Of a stretch of DNA of 64,000 bases, positions 53,249 through 61,922 are shown in pieces. The notes beneath the pieces were generated by a model. The model was not told where the DNA came from, ran no database searches, and saw only the letters and a program-made list of their open reading frames with translations. The stretch lies in the NCBI RefSeq assembly GCF_001746365.1, contig NZ_MJAJ01000033.1, forward strand, positions 26,008 through 90,007. The letters run 5' to 3'. How positions within the stretch are numbered: the first letter of the stretch is position 1; the number at the start of each line of letters is the position of its first letter. Source of the DNA: Streptomyces sp. LUP30. Lineage in GTDB: Bacteria > Actinomycetota > Actinomycetes > Streptomycetales > Streptomycetaceae. Both the position numbers and the translations under genes were made by a program.

Positions 53249-55867
53249 GTGACAGCGGGAAACGACTCGGTTCTCGAACTGCTGCCGATGGTGTTCGCCG
53301 CCCCGGGCGACGCGTTGTCGCGGGCGGAAGGAGTGCTGGACACCGATCCGACGCCGTTGCACGCCTCGGTCGCCCACCAGGTGATCGGCATCTGGCAGCG
53401 GGACTGGGGCGACATGCGCCTCGCCCTCGACCACCTGCGCCGCGCCCGGGATCTCGCGGCGCGCGCGGACTCGCCCGAACGGGAGGCGGACGTCCTCGGC
53501 ACGCTCGGGGTGGCGCTGGTGCACGCGGGCCGCACCCGGCAGGGGCTGGAGGCGTTCGAGCGGGGCGTCGAGCGCGGTTCGGGCCACACCCGCGCGCGGG
53601 TGCTCTACCGGCGGGCCTACTCCCAGTGGGTGCTCGGACACCACCGCGAGGCGTTGGAGGACGTGCGCCGGGCCATCCCCGTGCTGCGTCAGGTGGACGA
53701 CGTCATCTGGACGGCGCGCGCCCTCACCCTGCGCGCCACCGTGCATCTCGCCCTCGGGGCGGTGGACCGCGCGGAGGCGGACTTCACCGCGGCCGAAGCG
53801 CTGTGGGACACGACCGGCCAGGAGCACGACAAGGCCGACGCGGTGGAGAGCCGGGGCCTGGCCGCGTTCCGCTCCGGCGACGTTCCGGCCGCGCTGCGGC
53901 TCCTCGACGAGGCGGAGGAGCGGTACGCCAAACTCGGCACGCCCACCTTCATGCTCGACATCCGGCGCTGCGAGGTCCTCATGGCGGCCGGTCTGGCTCC
54001 CGAGGCGCTGGCCGAGGCGGACGCGGCCATCGGCGTCCTCGACGGCATCGGCGGGCAGTCCACCCGCAAGGCGGAGCTGATGCTGGCCGCCGCGAAGGCG
54101 GCCCGGCTGGCGGGCGACCCCGGTACGGCGATCGCCCGCGCGGCCGTGGCCGAGCGGCTCTTCGCGGGCCAGCGGCGCACCTGGTGGGAGGCGCACGCGC
54201 GGCTCGTGCTGATCGAGGCACGGGTCGCCACCGGCCGCGGCTCCGGCCGGCTGGTCGCGGACGCCGCACGGCTGGCCGAGCGGCTGGCCGCCTTCCAGGC
54301 GCCGGCCGCGCCCGAGGCCTGGCTGCTGGCGGGCCGGATCGCGCTGGGCCTGAACTGGAGCACGGACGCCGAACGCTATCTGCAGATCGCGGCGCGCAGC
54401 CGGCGCAGCGGTCCGCCGCTGGCCCGGATGACGGGCTGGGCGGCGCAGGCGCTGTGGGCGCGGGCGACGGGCTCGGACCGCGGCGTGCTGGAGGCCTGCC
54501 GGCGCGGTCTCGACGTCCTAGACGCCCACCGCATGACGCTGGGCGCCTCCGAGCTGCGGGCCCGCGCCACCGCGCAGGGCGCCGAACTCGCCGCGCTGGC
54601 CCAGGAGGTGAGTCTGGAGCGGGGCGGGCCGCGGCGCTTGCTGGCGTGGAGCGAACGCTGGCGGGCCACGGCGCTGTCCACGCCGCCCACCCGGCCGCCG
54701 ACCGATCCCGCGCTGCTGAGCGGGCTGACCGCGTTCCGGGTGATCGCCGCCCGCGCCGAGGCCGCCCGCATGGAGGGGCGGCCGGTGCCCGCCCTGGAGC
54801 GTGAACAGCGGCGCCTGGAACGGGAGATCCGCTCCAGGACCCTCCACAGCCGTGGGGGCACGGCCTGGGGCGGCGACCGGTTCGGCGGGGACCGGTTCGA
54901 CGCGGGCCGGCTGCTGGAGCGGCTCGGCGAGGGGCGCCTCGTCGAACTGGCGGTGCTGGCCGGGCGGGTCCAGGTGCTGGTGTGCGGGGGCGGCCGGGTG
55001 CGTCGGTTCGCAGGCGGGCTGCTCGCCGAGGCCGAGCGGGAGGCCGAGCACGTCCAGGCCGGGCTGCGCCGGCTGGCGCATCCCGGCGCGGAGGGCCGGC
55101 TGCCGGTGGTGGAGGCGGCGGGACGGCGACTGGAGGAGCTGCTGCTGGGCGAGGCGGCCGCGCATCTGGGCTCCGGCCCCGTCGTGGTGGTGCCACCGGC
55201 CCGGTTGCACCGGGTGCCGTGGGCGCTGCTGCCGTCGCTGCGCGAGCGGGTGCTGAGCGTGTCGCCGTCGGCGAGCGGCTGGCTGCGCGCGCGGGACACG
55301 GAGGCGCCGCCGGGCGGCCGCCAGGTCCTGGTACGCGGACCGGGACTGGACACCGGCGGAGCGGAGGTCCCGGAGGTGGCCGGTCGCTACGGCAGGCCTG
55401 TCGTCCTGGAGCAGGAGGAGGCCCGTGTCCCGCGCGTGCTGCGGGAGTTGGACGGGGCCGCACTGGCCCACATCGCCGCGCACGGCGCGTTCCGCGCGGA
55501 CAGCCCGATGTTCTCGTCGTTGCGCATGGCGGACGGGCCGCTCATCGTGCACGACTTCGAACGGCTGGCCCGCAGTCCGTACCGGATCATCCTCTCCAGC
55601 TGCGACACGGCCCGGCTCGCCTCGGTCGGCGCGGACGAACTCCTGGGCCTGGTCACGGCGTTGCTGCCGCTCGGCACGGCGGGCGTGGTGGCCAGCAGCG
55701 CGCCCGTCAACGACGCCGCGGTCGTGCCGCTGATGCTGGCCCTGCACAAGGGCGTCAGCGCGGGCCTGTCCCTGGCGGAGGCGCTGCGCGACGCGCGGGC
55801 CGCGCTCCCCGGGGACGCCGTCCACCAGGCCACGGGCTGGGCGTTCACGGCGTTCGGGGCGGCCTGA
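53249..55867 (+). CDS. TPR-CHAT caspase-like peptidase
   Basis: The 872-aa protein has an N-terminal two-thirds of tetratricopeptide-like helical repeats (EADVLGTLGVALVHAGRTRQGLEAFERG, ALTLRATVHLALGAVDRAEADFTAAEAL, and so on), then a C-terminal CHAT domain. The catalytic dyad is His745 (IAAHGAF) and Cys785 (LSSCDTA), 40 residues apart, with ADELLGLVTALLPLGTAGVVAS and the final GWAFTAFGA typical of the family. CHAT proteases belong to the caspase/separase clan, and TPR-CHAT is the architecture of Csx29 in type III-E CRISPR. The GTG at 53249 is chosen because the protein aligns from this point with Streptomyces homologues I recall; its ribosome site is weak, and the frame is open to 53168. Confidence 0.9.
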   Translation: MTAGNDSVLELLPMVFAAPGDALSRAEGVLDTDPTPLHASVAHQVIGIWQRDWGDMRLALDHLRRARDLAARADSPEREADVLGTLGVALVHAGRTRQGLEAFERGVERGSGHTRARVLYRRAYSQWVLGHHREALEDVRRAIPVLRQVDDVIWTARALTLRATVHLALGAVDRAEADFTAAEALWDTTGQEHDKADAVESRGLAAFRSGDVPAALRLLDEAEERYAKLGTPTFMLDIRRCEVLMAAGLAPEALAEADAAIGVLDGIGGQSTRKAELMLAAAKAARLAGDPGTAIARAAVAERLFAGQRRTWWEAHARLVLIEARVATGRGSGRLVADAARLAERLAAFQAPAAPEAWLLAGRIALGLNWSTDAERYLQIAARSRRSGPPLARMTGWAAQALWARATGSDRGVLEACRRGLDVLDAHRMTLGASELRARATAQGAELAALAQEVSLERGGPRRLLAWSERWRATALSTPPTRPPTDPALLSGLTAFRVIAARAEAARMEGRPVPALEREQRRLEREIRSRTLHSRGGTAWGGDRFGGDRFDAGRLLERLGEGRLVELAVLAGRVQVLVCGGGRVRRFAGGLLAEAEREAEHVQAGLRRLAHPGAEGRLPVVEAAGRRLEELLLGEAAAHLGSGPVVVVPPARLHRVPWALLPSLRERVLSVSPSASGWLRARDTEAPPGGRQVLVRGPGLDTGGAEVPEVAGRYGRPVVLEQEEARVPRVLRELDGAALAHIAAHGAFRADSPMFSSLRMADGPLIVHDFERLARSPYRIILSSCDTARLASVGADELLGLVTALLPLGTAGVVASSAPVNDAAVVPLMLALHKGVSAGLSLAEALRDARAALPGDAVHQATGWAFTAFGAA

Positions 55868-55880
55868 ACGGGCCGCCCGC

Positions 55881-58109
55881 TCAGGCCGGCTGCCCGTCCG
55901 GCAGCTCGACCAGCCACGGGAGGGATCCGCGGTCGCCGGCCCCGAGGCGGGCGTAGGCGCCGTAGAGGTGGTTGCCTACCGTGCGCACGGACAGCGTGAG
56001 ACGTTCGGCGATCTGCCGGTTGCTGAGGCCGGTCGCGGCGAGGGTGACGATCTGCCGCTGGCGGGCGGTGAGTTCGCCCAGGACCAGCCCCGTGAGCGCA
56101 GGGGTGCGCGCCCCTTGGCAGCGTCGGGCGAGGGCGGCGGCGCGGGTGCGGGCGGTGCGCGCCGCGGACGCGTCCCGGTGGACGCGGGCGGCCTGCGCGT
56201 GCGCCTCGGCCGCGAAGAGGAGCAGCCCGCGCTCCTCCAGCTCGGCGGCGACGGCGTCCAGAGCGGGCCCGTCGGCCCGCGCGAGTGCCTGCGCGTGGCG
56301 GGCGAGTACCCCACCGGCCGGGAGAACCCCGGCGGCCCGCTCGGGCACTCCGAGGCGCACGGCGTCGTAGACGGTGTAGGCGTCGTCCATGGCGCAGGGG
56401 CCGTCCGTGGCACAGGGGTGAGCGGAATGCGGGCCACGGCTGTCGGCGGCAGGAGGGACGGCGCGGGGCGGAGCCGTGCCGGGACTCGGATGCGAGGGCA
56501 CGGAGGCGGTGGTGAAGTGAGCGGGGGTCGCCGCCCGGGACTTCGAGGCGGTGTCCGGGCTCGCGTGCCCGGACGGGGTAGCGGCGGCAGCCTGGGCGTC
56601 GGGCGGTCCGAGCGTCTTCGAGGCGCTGAAGGGCCCCGTCTGCTCGGGCCGGAATGCGGCGACTCCCCGGGAGTCGGCCGACGCGGGCACCTCAGAGGCG
56701 GTGCCGGGGCACGGCCGCCCAGGCCCGGAGACGGCGGCAGCGCAGGCGTCGGGCGCCGCGAGGGTCTGCCGTGCGGTGTCGAGGTCTCCGCGGGCCGCGC
56801 AGGGCCAGGGGGCCGTGCCGGGGTGGTCGGCGAGGGGTTCGATCAGTTCGCCCGTCTCCCCCGACTGCACTGCCGCCAGGGCCAGTTCGATGCGGCAGGC
56901 CTCGTCGTGCGGGGCGCCGGCCAGGCCCTCGCGGGCCCAGGCCGCCGCCTCCCGCAGTTCTCCCCGCAGCCGTGAGAACCTCGCGCGGACAGCGGCGTAC
57001 CACGGCGGAACCGGCTCCCTCTCCGCGAGGAGCCACTCCCCCACCGGCGTGGGCGTCGCACGGACGTCGACGCGTTCGATGCGGCGGGCCAGCCCGGCCG
57101 CCTCGGCCGCGAGGGCGGGGGCGGTGGCGGTGGGCGTCCGGGCGCCGGACAGCCGCCTGGCGCGCAGCGGGCCGGCCGCGGCCCGCAGGACCGGGCCGTG
57201 CAGCGGATGGGCCAGACGGACGGCGGTCTCCTCGACGACGTCGAGGAGACCGTCCGCCTCCAGGCGTTCGAGGACGGGTGGATCGAGGACCTCCGTCGGC
57301 AGCGGCAGGGGCTCGGCGAAGGCCAGGCGGTCCAGGGTGTCGCGTTCGTCGGGGCAGGGGCGGGCGAGGACGGCTGCTGCGCGTTCCCGCAGGGCGGGGG
57401 TCAGCGGGAGCGGGCCGCGCCACGTCCACGCGTCGCCGCCCGCGTCCCGGCCCTGCGGACACCGCTCGCGCACCGCGTCCAGCAGATCCCGCAGCAGGCG
57501 CAGGTCGCCCCGGCACAGACGGTGCAGCCGGTGGGCGGTGAGGGGCTCCACGGGGCCGCCCGCTTCGTCCGTGAGGAGCTGGGCCGTCTCGTCCCGGGAC
57601 AGGGGCCGCAGGGCGAGGCGGGGCAGGAGTTCCCCGGTCCACAGCCGGGACACGGCCGCGGGCGTGGGTGCGCCGTCCGTGACGAGGACGAGCAGCCGGG
57701 TGCGCCCCTGCACGGCCAGTTGGTGGAGCAGGGCGGCGGAGGCGTCGTCCAGCAGGTGGGCGTCGTCGACCACCAACAGCCGCACGGCGGAGAGGAGTCG
57801 GACGGCGCTGTGCAGGGTGACGCCTTCGGGGAGCAGGTGGGCGAAGGCGGCGAAGGGCAGGCCGCGCACCCCTGCCGGGCCGGGCGCGCCGGCCACCCGG
57901 GCGCAGTCGGCGCCGCGCACCGCCTCCAGGGCCAGCCGGGTACGGCCGCAGCCCGCCGGGCCGGTGACCACGATGCCTGGCCTGCCCGCCGCCAGACAGT
58001 GGCGGACGAGCTCCAGCTCCTCCCCGCGGCCGGTGAAGGGCCATGGCGGTCGCAGGGTCCCGGCCCGGGGTTCGATGCTCGTCACGTCTATGGGAGTCGG
58101 GGTACTCAC
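55881..58109 (-). CDS. Large LuxR-family ATP-binding regulator (LAL-like) with low-complexity insert
   Basis: The 742-aa protein has an N-terminal AAA-type domain with Walker A GPAGCGRT (residues 50-57; Arg56 replaces the usual Lys) and Walker B VRLLVVDDAHLLD. A helical middle contains an insert of roughly 120 residues, rich in Ala, Pro, Ser and Thr (about 455-575). The C-terminal LuxR helix-turn-helix is LTARQRQIVTLAATGLSNRQIAERLTLSVRTVGNHL. The family regulates transcription in response to an unknown signal, often in secondary metabolism or development. It is convergent with the TPR-CHAT gene (13 bp apart) and divergent from the metallopeptidase, which it may control. The GTG at 58109 has only a weak ribosome site. 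Confidence 0.9.
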   Translation of the reverse strand: MSTPTPIDVTSIEPRAGTLRPPWPFTGRGEELELVRHCLAAGRPGIVVTGPAGCGRTRLALEAVRGADCARVAGAPGPAGVRGLPFAAFAHLLPEGVTLHSAVRLLSAVRLLVVDDAHLLDDASAALLHQLAVQGRTRLLVLVTDGAPTPAAVSRLWTGELLPRLALRPLSRDETAQLLTDEAGGPVEPLTAHRLHRLCRGDLRLLRDLLDAVRERCPQGRDAGGDAWTWRGPLPLTPALRERAAAVLARPCPDERDTLDRLAFAEPLPLPTEVLDPPVLERLEADGLLDVVEETAVRLAHPLHGPVLRAAAGPLRARRLSGARTPTATAPALAAEAAGLARRIERVDVRATPTPVGEWLLAEREPVPPWYAAVRARFSRLRGELREAAAWAREGLAGAPHDEACRIELALAAVQSGETGELIEPLADHPGTAPWPCAARGDLDTARQTLAAPDACAAAVSGPGRPCPGTASEVPASADSRGVAAFRPEQTGPFSASKTLGPPDAQAAAATPSGHASPDTASKSRAATPAHFTTASVPSHPSPGTAPPRAVPPAADSRGPHSAHPCATDGPCAMDDAYTVYDAVRLGVPERAAGVLPAGGVLARHAQALARADGPALDAVAAELEERGLLLFAAEAHAQAARVHRDASAARTARTRAAALARRCQGARTPALTGLVLGELTARQRQIVTLAATGLSNRQIAERLTLSVRTVGNHLYGAYARLGAGDRGSLPWLVELPDGQPA

Positions 58110-58181
58110 GCCTGATACAGGGCGACTTGAGTAGCCCCCGACTCAGGCTGCCGGGCCGGTTCGCACGGCAACCTGGAACCC

Positions 58182-59264
58182 ATGACCGTCCGTTACTGCT
58201 CGCTCGCTCAGCAGCCGGCCCCCGCGTTCGCCCCGGGGCTGGCCGTCGAGCGGCTGGGCGCGCTGATGGGCGGGCGGCGGATGTGGGTCGACGGCACCGT
58301 GCTGCACTACTGCTTCTTCGACCGCGAGGACGACGGGTCGGTCATCGCGCTGCCGGGGTCCGGGGGGACCCGGTGGGTGTCGTGGGTCGGCGGCGAGGAG
58401 CAGCGGGAGGTCGTCCGGGACTGCTTCCGCGAGTGGCGGGAGCTGGGTGTCGGAGTGACGTTCGCCGAGGTCGCCGACCGCTGCGAGGCGGAGCTGCGGA
58501 TCGGTTTCCAGGCGGGCGACGGCTCCTGGTCGGCGGTGGGCCGCGACGCGCTGTCGGCCGGCCTCAACGAGCGCACCATGAATCTCGGCTGGGATCTGAC
58601 CGCGCCGGGGGAACGCGCGATCGTCCTGCACGAGATCGGGCACGCGCTCGGCATGCAGCACGAGCACCAGAGTCCCTTCGCGGGCCTCCACTTCGACGAC
58701 GAGGCGGTGTACGCCGAACTGTCGGGCCCGCCCCACCACTGGAGCCGGGACCGCATCCACTACAACGTCCTGCGCAAGCTGGATCCGGCCGAGGTCAACG
58801 GCTCGGTGTGGGACGCGCAGTCCGTGATGGAGTATCCGTTCGCGGCGGGGCTGATCCTCGAACCGGAGCAGTTCCGCGGGGGTGTGCATCCGCCCGGGAC
58901 GCTGTCGCCGCTGGACAAGGAGTTCGCGCTCGGCTGGTACCCGCCGCGGTCGCCGAGGCCGCCCGCGCTGGTGCCCTTCCGTTCGGCGCGGCTGTCGCTC
59001 GGGCCGGGCGAACAGGCCGACTTCACCGTCGAGCCGCGGGAGACACGGGAGTACGCCGTCGGCGTCTTCGGCGAGAGCGACTCGGTGGTCGTGGTGTTCG
59101 AGGAGCGGGACGGCGAACCCCGGTTCCTCGCCGGACAGGACGACGGGGGCGCCCCGTACAACGCCACGATCAGGGCCCGGCTCGTCCGCGGCCGCCGCTA
59201 CTTCGTCCGCGTGCGCCAGTACTGCGGCTGGGGTTCGGGCGAGACGGCGGTCATGTGCTGGTGA
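58182..59264 (+). CDS. Metzincin-type (M12-like) zinc metallopeptidase without signal peptide
   Basis: The 360-aa protein has the zinc motif HEIGHALGMQH at residues 150-160 (His150, Glu151, His154, His160) and the Met-turn in SVMEY (Met216), placing it with astacin-like metzincins. The C-terminal 110 residues form a beta-rich domain (DFTVEPRETREYAVGVFGESDSVVVVFE). The N-terminus has no signal peptide, which is unusual because astacins are normally secreted. It may act inside the cell or leave by another route. The gene follows three other regulators/peptidases with which it may form one system. ATG 58182 has a weak ribosome site. Confidence 0.85.
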   Translation: MTVRYCSLAQQPAPAFAPGLAVERLGALMGGRRMWVDGTVLHYCFFDREDDGSVIALPGSGGTRWVSWVGGEEQREVVRDCFREWRELGVGVTFAEVADRCEAELRIGFQAGDGSWSAVGRDALSAGLNERTMNLGWDLTAPGERAIVLHEIGHALGMQHEHQSPFAGLHFDDEAVYAELSGPPHHWSRDRIHYNVLRKLDPAEVNGSVWDAQSVMEYPFAAGLILEPEQFRGGVHPPGTLSPLDKEFALGWYPPRSPRPPALVPFRSARLSLGPGEQADFTVEPRETREYAVGVFGESDSVVVVFEERDGEPRFLAGQDDGGAPYNATIRARLVRGRRYFVRVRQYCGWGSGETAVMCW

Positions 59265-59349
59265 GCCGTGCGGCCGCGTGCAGACCACGGTCCGGCGCCG
59301 GGGGAAACGCCGGGGCCGTCGCCTTCGGGGGAGGTGACGGCCTCGGCTC

Positions 59350-59520
59350 CACCGGTTCGCGCCGAACCCACCGGTCCGTGTCCGGATGGGCGGGGCCCAG
59401 GTGGTCGCGGAGCGCGGAGCCCTCGTACTCCGTGCGGAGGACGCCCTGTTCCTGCGGCAGCGGCACGACCTTGTCGGCGAACTCGTCGAGGCCGCCCGGG
59501 GTGAGGTGACGGTCGTCGAA
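59350..59520 (-). pseudogene. C-terminal relic of an LLM-class flavin monooxygenase (SnaA/NtaA/DszA type)
   Basis: The minus strand reads LTPGGLDEFADKVVPLPQEQ, then GVLRTEYEGSALRDHLG, the characteristic C-terminal end of nitrilotriacetate/sulfone-type flavin monooxygenases. No start codon, and none of the preceding 350-400 residues, is present. It sits directly after the GST-like gene. Family members often belong to sulfur-scavenging operons, which fits the upstream leader peptide. Borders are approximate. Confidence 0.65.
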
Positions 59521-59551
59521 CCTGTGCCGGCGTCCGCCGACCGGACCGGAC

Positions 59552-60451
59552 TCAGGGCCGGTCGGCCTGTGGGCGGGTGTCGGCGCCGTCCGATGCGTGG
59601 GCGGCCCAGTCCAGGATCTGGACGGCCGCGCCGGCGGCCTCCAAGCCCTGGCAGCGGGCATGGTGGCGGCGGGCGACGGCGTCCAGGTCGAGGTGCGCGC
59701 CGAAGGCGGGATGGGCGGCCAGCCGGCGGGCGTAGGCCCACAGAGCGGGGTGGTCGGCGATACGGTGCACGGCATCCGCGTCGAGGTGATACCGGTGCAC
59801 GGTGTCCAGTTGGACCAGCGCCACCCACAACTCGACGTCCGCAGCCGTGATCTGATCATCGATCAGGTACTGATGGGCGCCCAGCCCGCTTTCCAGTACG
59901 CCGAGCGTGGCGAGCAGCGCCTCGAGGGCTGCAGCGCGCTCCCCCTCCTCGGCGTCGGCCGCTCCGGCCCGCTGGGCGGCCGCCTCGACGCCCTGTGCGC
60001 ACATCCGCTCGACGGCCTCGATCTGCGACTCGGCGCCGCACGGGTACAGCGTGGGCCTGCCGCCGCCGAACCGCCGCGCGAGGTCGCGGGCGATGTCGGG
60101 CCCGTGGCTGCTGACGATGCGCCCCGACCAGTCGTCGCTGAGCACCGGGGCGAGGGCCGGTCCCGTGTAGCGGTGCGCGCTGGCGTCGTACAGGGGGCGC
60201 AGTGCGGAGTGACCGCCGTCCGGGCAGTCGGGGACGGCCGGCAGGAAGGTGACCGGGCAGGCCGTGTCCAGGCCGAGCAGACTGTGGATGACGGCGATGC
60301 GCAGACAGTCGGGGTCGGCCGCCGCCAGGTACAGGCGGTAGCGGCGCGGCACGGCGTAGTGGCCGCTGCGGGCGTCCCGGCCGATGCGGCCCCGGAAGGC
60401 GGGTGCGGGACGGGCGGACGGGTGGGCGGCGGCCACTGGTGTGACGGACAT
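59552..60451 (-). CDS. Glutathione S-transferase-like protein (glutathionyl-hydroquinone reductase relative)
   Basis: The 299-aa protein resembles the YqjG/ECM4 family: a GRIGRDARSGHYAVPRRYRLYLA N-terminal segment, a thioredoxin-like half ending in PTLYP, and a helical C-terminal half with ALLATLGVLESGLGAHQYLIDDQITAADVELWVALVQLDTVHRYH. The active-site motif normally CPWA is replaced by DPDC (AAADPDCLRIA), so the usual nucleophilic cysteine position is not conserved. Actinobacteria use mycothiol rather than glutathione, so the thiol partner is uncertain. It lies behind a leader peptide and in front of a monooxygenase relic. ATG 60451 follows GGGGAG. Confidence 0.8.
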   Translation of the reverse strand: MSVTPVAAAHPSARPAPAFRGRIGRDARSGHYAVPRRYRLYLAAADPDCLRIAVIHSLLGLDTACPVTFLPAVPDCPDGGHSALRPLYDASAHRYTGPALAPVLSDDWSGRIVSSHGPDIARDLARRFGGGRPTLYPCGAESQIEAVERMCAQGVEAAAQRAGAADAEEGERAAALEALLATLGVLESGLGAHQYLIDDQITAADVELWVALVQLDTVHRYHLDADAVHRIADHPALWAYARRLAAHPAFGAHLDLDAVARRHHARCQGLEAAGAAVQILDWAAHASDGADTRPQADRP

Positions 60452-60543
60452 GACTCTCCCCGAGGCGGGGCGCACTGAGGACGTGCGCGCGGCGGATGCG
60501 ACGTCGAAGGGGTCGGACCTGGTCACGCGTGCCGGGCTCGGCC

Positions 60544-60567
60544 GTGCCCACGGGGCACCGCCGGTGC
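60544..60567 (-). promoter_or_regulatory. Mutually exclusive hairpins between leader peptide and GST-like gene
   Basis: Hairpin A pairs 60544-60549 with 60553-60558 (GTGCCC with GGGCAC). Hairpin B pairs 60555-60560 with 60562-60567 (GCACCG with CGGTGC). They share 60555-60558, so only one can form at a time, as in attenuators. Confidence 0.4.
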
Positions 60568-60593
60568 GGCCGGACGCGGGGAGGAGGGCCGGC

Positions 60594-60716
60594 TCAGCCC
60601 CGGGGCCCGATGGCGCTGCAGACGCGCTGCAGGTCGATGTGACGGCGGGAGGTGAGAAGGGGCGACGAGCACGCCGTGCGGCCCGCTCGGCCGATGACCG
60701 GCTCCAGTCGCCCCAT
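60594..60716 (-). CDS. Actinobacterial regulatory leader peptide (SRRHIDLxRV type), 40 aa
   Basis: The peptide ends TSRRHIDLQRVCSAIGPRG. The RRHIDLxRVxSA core is that of leader peptides found before sulfur and cysteine metabolism genes in Streptomyces and mycobacteria, which usually end with a cysteine near ICR; here a cysteine precedes (VCSAI) and the end is changed to GPRG. ATG 60716 has AGGGA four bases upstream, and a promoter lies about 40 bases further up. The GST-like gene starts 142 bases after the stop. Translation of the Cys-containing tail probably sets downstream expression. Confidence 0.6.
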   Translation of the reverse strand: MGRLEPVIGRAGRTACSSPLLTSRRHIDLQRVCSAIGPRG

Positions 60717-60746
60717 GTGTTTCCCTACCCGTTCACTAGGATTCCC

Positions 60747-60781
60747 GGATCGAGTGTCGATCCGCCCCGAGCGCGCGTCAA
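60747..60781 (-). promoter_or_regulatory. Promoter and overlapping palindromic operator of the leader transcript
   Basis: On the minus strand, TTGACG (60781-60776), 17 bases, then GACACT (60758-60753) form a promoter. A perfect inverted repeat, GGATCGA-GTG-TCGATCC (60747-60763), covers the -10, a placement typical of a repressor site. Confidence 0.55.
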
Positions 60782-60992
60782 GAGGGCGTCCACCAGGTGA
60801 GTACGGGCAGCGTGCACCAGGTGGTACGGCCGGGCGGGCGCCCGAGCACGGCCCGGTCGAGGGGAGGGCGCGGGTCGCCCGGCCGGACTCGGGCCGACGG
60901 CGACCCGTCTCAGGCCTGCGGCCGCGCACCCCGGACCGACGGCGACCCGCCCCACGTCAGCGGCGAAGCGCCTCAGGACAGTGGACGTCGGC

Positions 60993-61922
60993 TCACTGGC
61001 GGGGCTTGCGGGTGGCCGCGAACTCGTCGGCTGCCGCGAGGTCGAAGTCGCCGTGGTCGCTGCCGAGCCCCTGCGCCACGAGTGCGGCGGCGGCGCTGCC
61101 GAGGACCGCGGCGTCGCCCGGCGTGCGGCCGAGGCTCACGCCCCGCAGATAGCCCGCCGAGAAGGCGTCGCCGCAGCCGGTGGTGTCGACCACGTCCACG
61201 ACGAAGGCGGGCACCGGTTCCGCGCCGTCCGCGGTGACCACGAGCGCCCCGTCCCCTCCGCGCGTGACGGCGACGACGCCCGCACCCGCGCCGAGGAGCT
61301 TGCGCGCCGCCGTCAGCAGGTCGCTCTCGCCGGTGAAGCCGAGGACCTGATCCTCGTTGGGCAGCAGATGGTCGATGTGGGGCAGGGCCGCCTCGATCTG
61401 CTCGAAGCCGCCGAGGACGCCGGGGGCGAGCAGGTCCACGGAGGTGACGACGCCGTGCTCCTTGGCGAAGGACAGGATGCGGGCGGCTACGTCGACGCCG
61501 ATCAGCTCCGGTCCGCCCAGGTGCAGATGGGTCGCTTCGGCGAGGGCGTCCCAGGGGACGTCGTCGAGGCCGTAGGTGATGTTGGCGCCGAGGAGGTGCA
61601 GCGAGGGCCGGTCGCCGTTGGGCCGGATCGGCAGGACGCTCGCGGAGGTGGCGGTGTCCGTGCGGCGCACGAGGAACTCGGTGCCGACGCCGGCCTGTTC
61701 GAGCAGCCGCACCAGCATGTCCCCGGTGGGGTCCGAGCCGACGGCGCCCGCACTGTGCACCTGGGCGCCCAGTTTGGCGAGGGTGAGGGCGGTGCCGCCG
61801 GCGGTCCCGGCGGCGGTCATCCGGATGTCCTCGACCAGCGTCGCACCCTGGCCTTCGGGTATCTCCTGCACCGGCCTGACCAGTACGTCCAGGACGTGCA
61901 CGCCCATCGTGAAGACCTTCAT
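60993..61922 (-). CDS. PfkB-family carbohydrate kinase
   Basis: The 309-aa sugar kinase of the ribokinase fold has the N-terminal GTAGGTALTLAKLG motif and the C-terminal catalytic DTTGCGDAFSAGYL with the base Asp. It phosphorylates a sugar or related alcohol with ATP. It overlaps the upstream class II aldolase gene (ATGA), so kinase and aldolase form one pathway unit: the kinase makes a phosphosugar and the aldolase cleaves it. The pair resembles that of deoxyribose-type salvage (DHAP shunt), but no isomerase gene is present here. GGGGGAG lies five bases before ATG 61922. Confidence 0.9.
   Translation of the reverse strand: MKVFTMGVHVLDVLVRPVQEIPEGQGATLVEDIRMTAAGTAGGTALTLAKLGAQVHSAGAVGSDPTGDMLVRLLEQAGVGTEFLVRRTDTATSASVLPIRPNGDRPSLHLLGANITYGLDDVPWDALAEATHLHLGGPELIGVDVAARILSFAKEHGVVTSVDLLAPGVLGGFEQIEAALPHIDHLLPNEDQVLGFTGESDLLTAARKLLGAGAGVVAVTRGGDGALVVTADGAEPVPAFVVDVVDTTGCGDAFSAGYLRGVSLGRTPGDAAVLGSAAAALVAQGLGSDHGDFDLAAADEFAATRKPRQ

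Larger units (their letters stand above)
60452..60992. other. Intergenic region with leader peptide and attenuator-like hairpins
   Basis: The region holds the leader peptide gene (60594-60716), its promoter/operator (60747-60781) and two overlapping hairpins (60544-60567). The remainder, 60782-60992, shows nothing I can support. Confidence 0.55.

Noticed and set aside
50403..55867. Direct assignment of the TPR-CHAT locus to a type III-E CRISPR system
   Set aside because: There is no gRAMP effector, no CRISPR array and no recognisable Csx30 homology; only the logic of protease plus sigma factor is similar.
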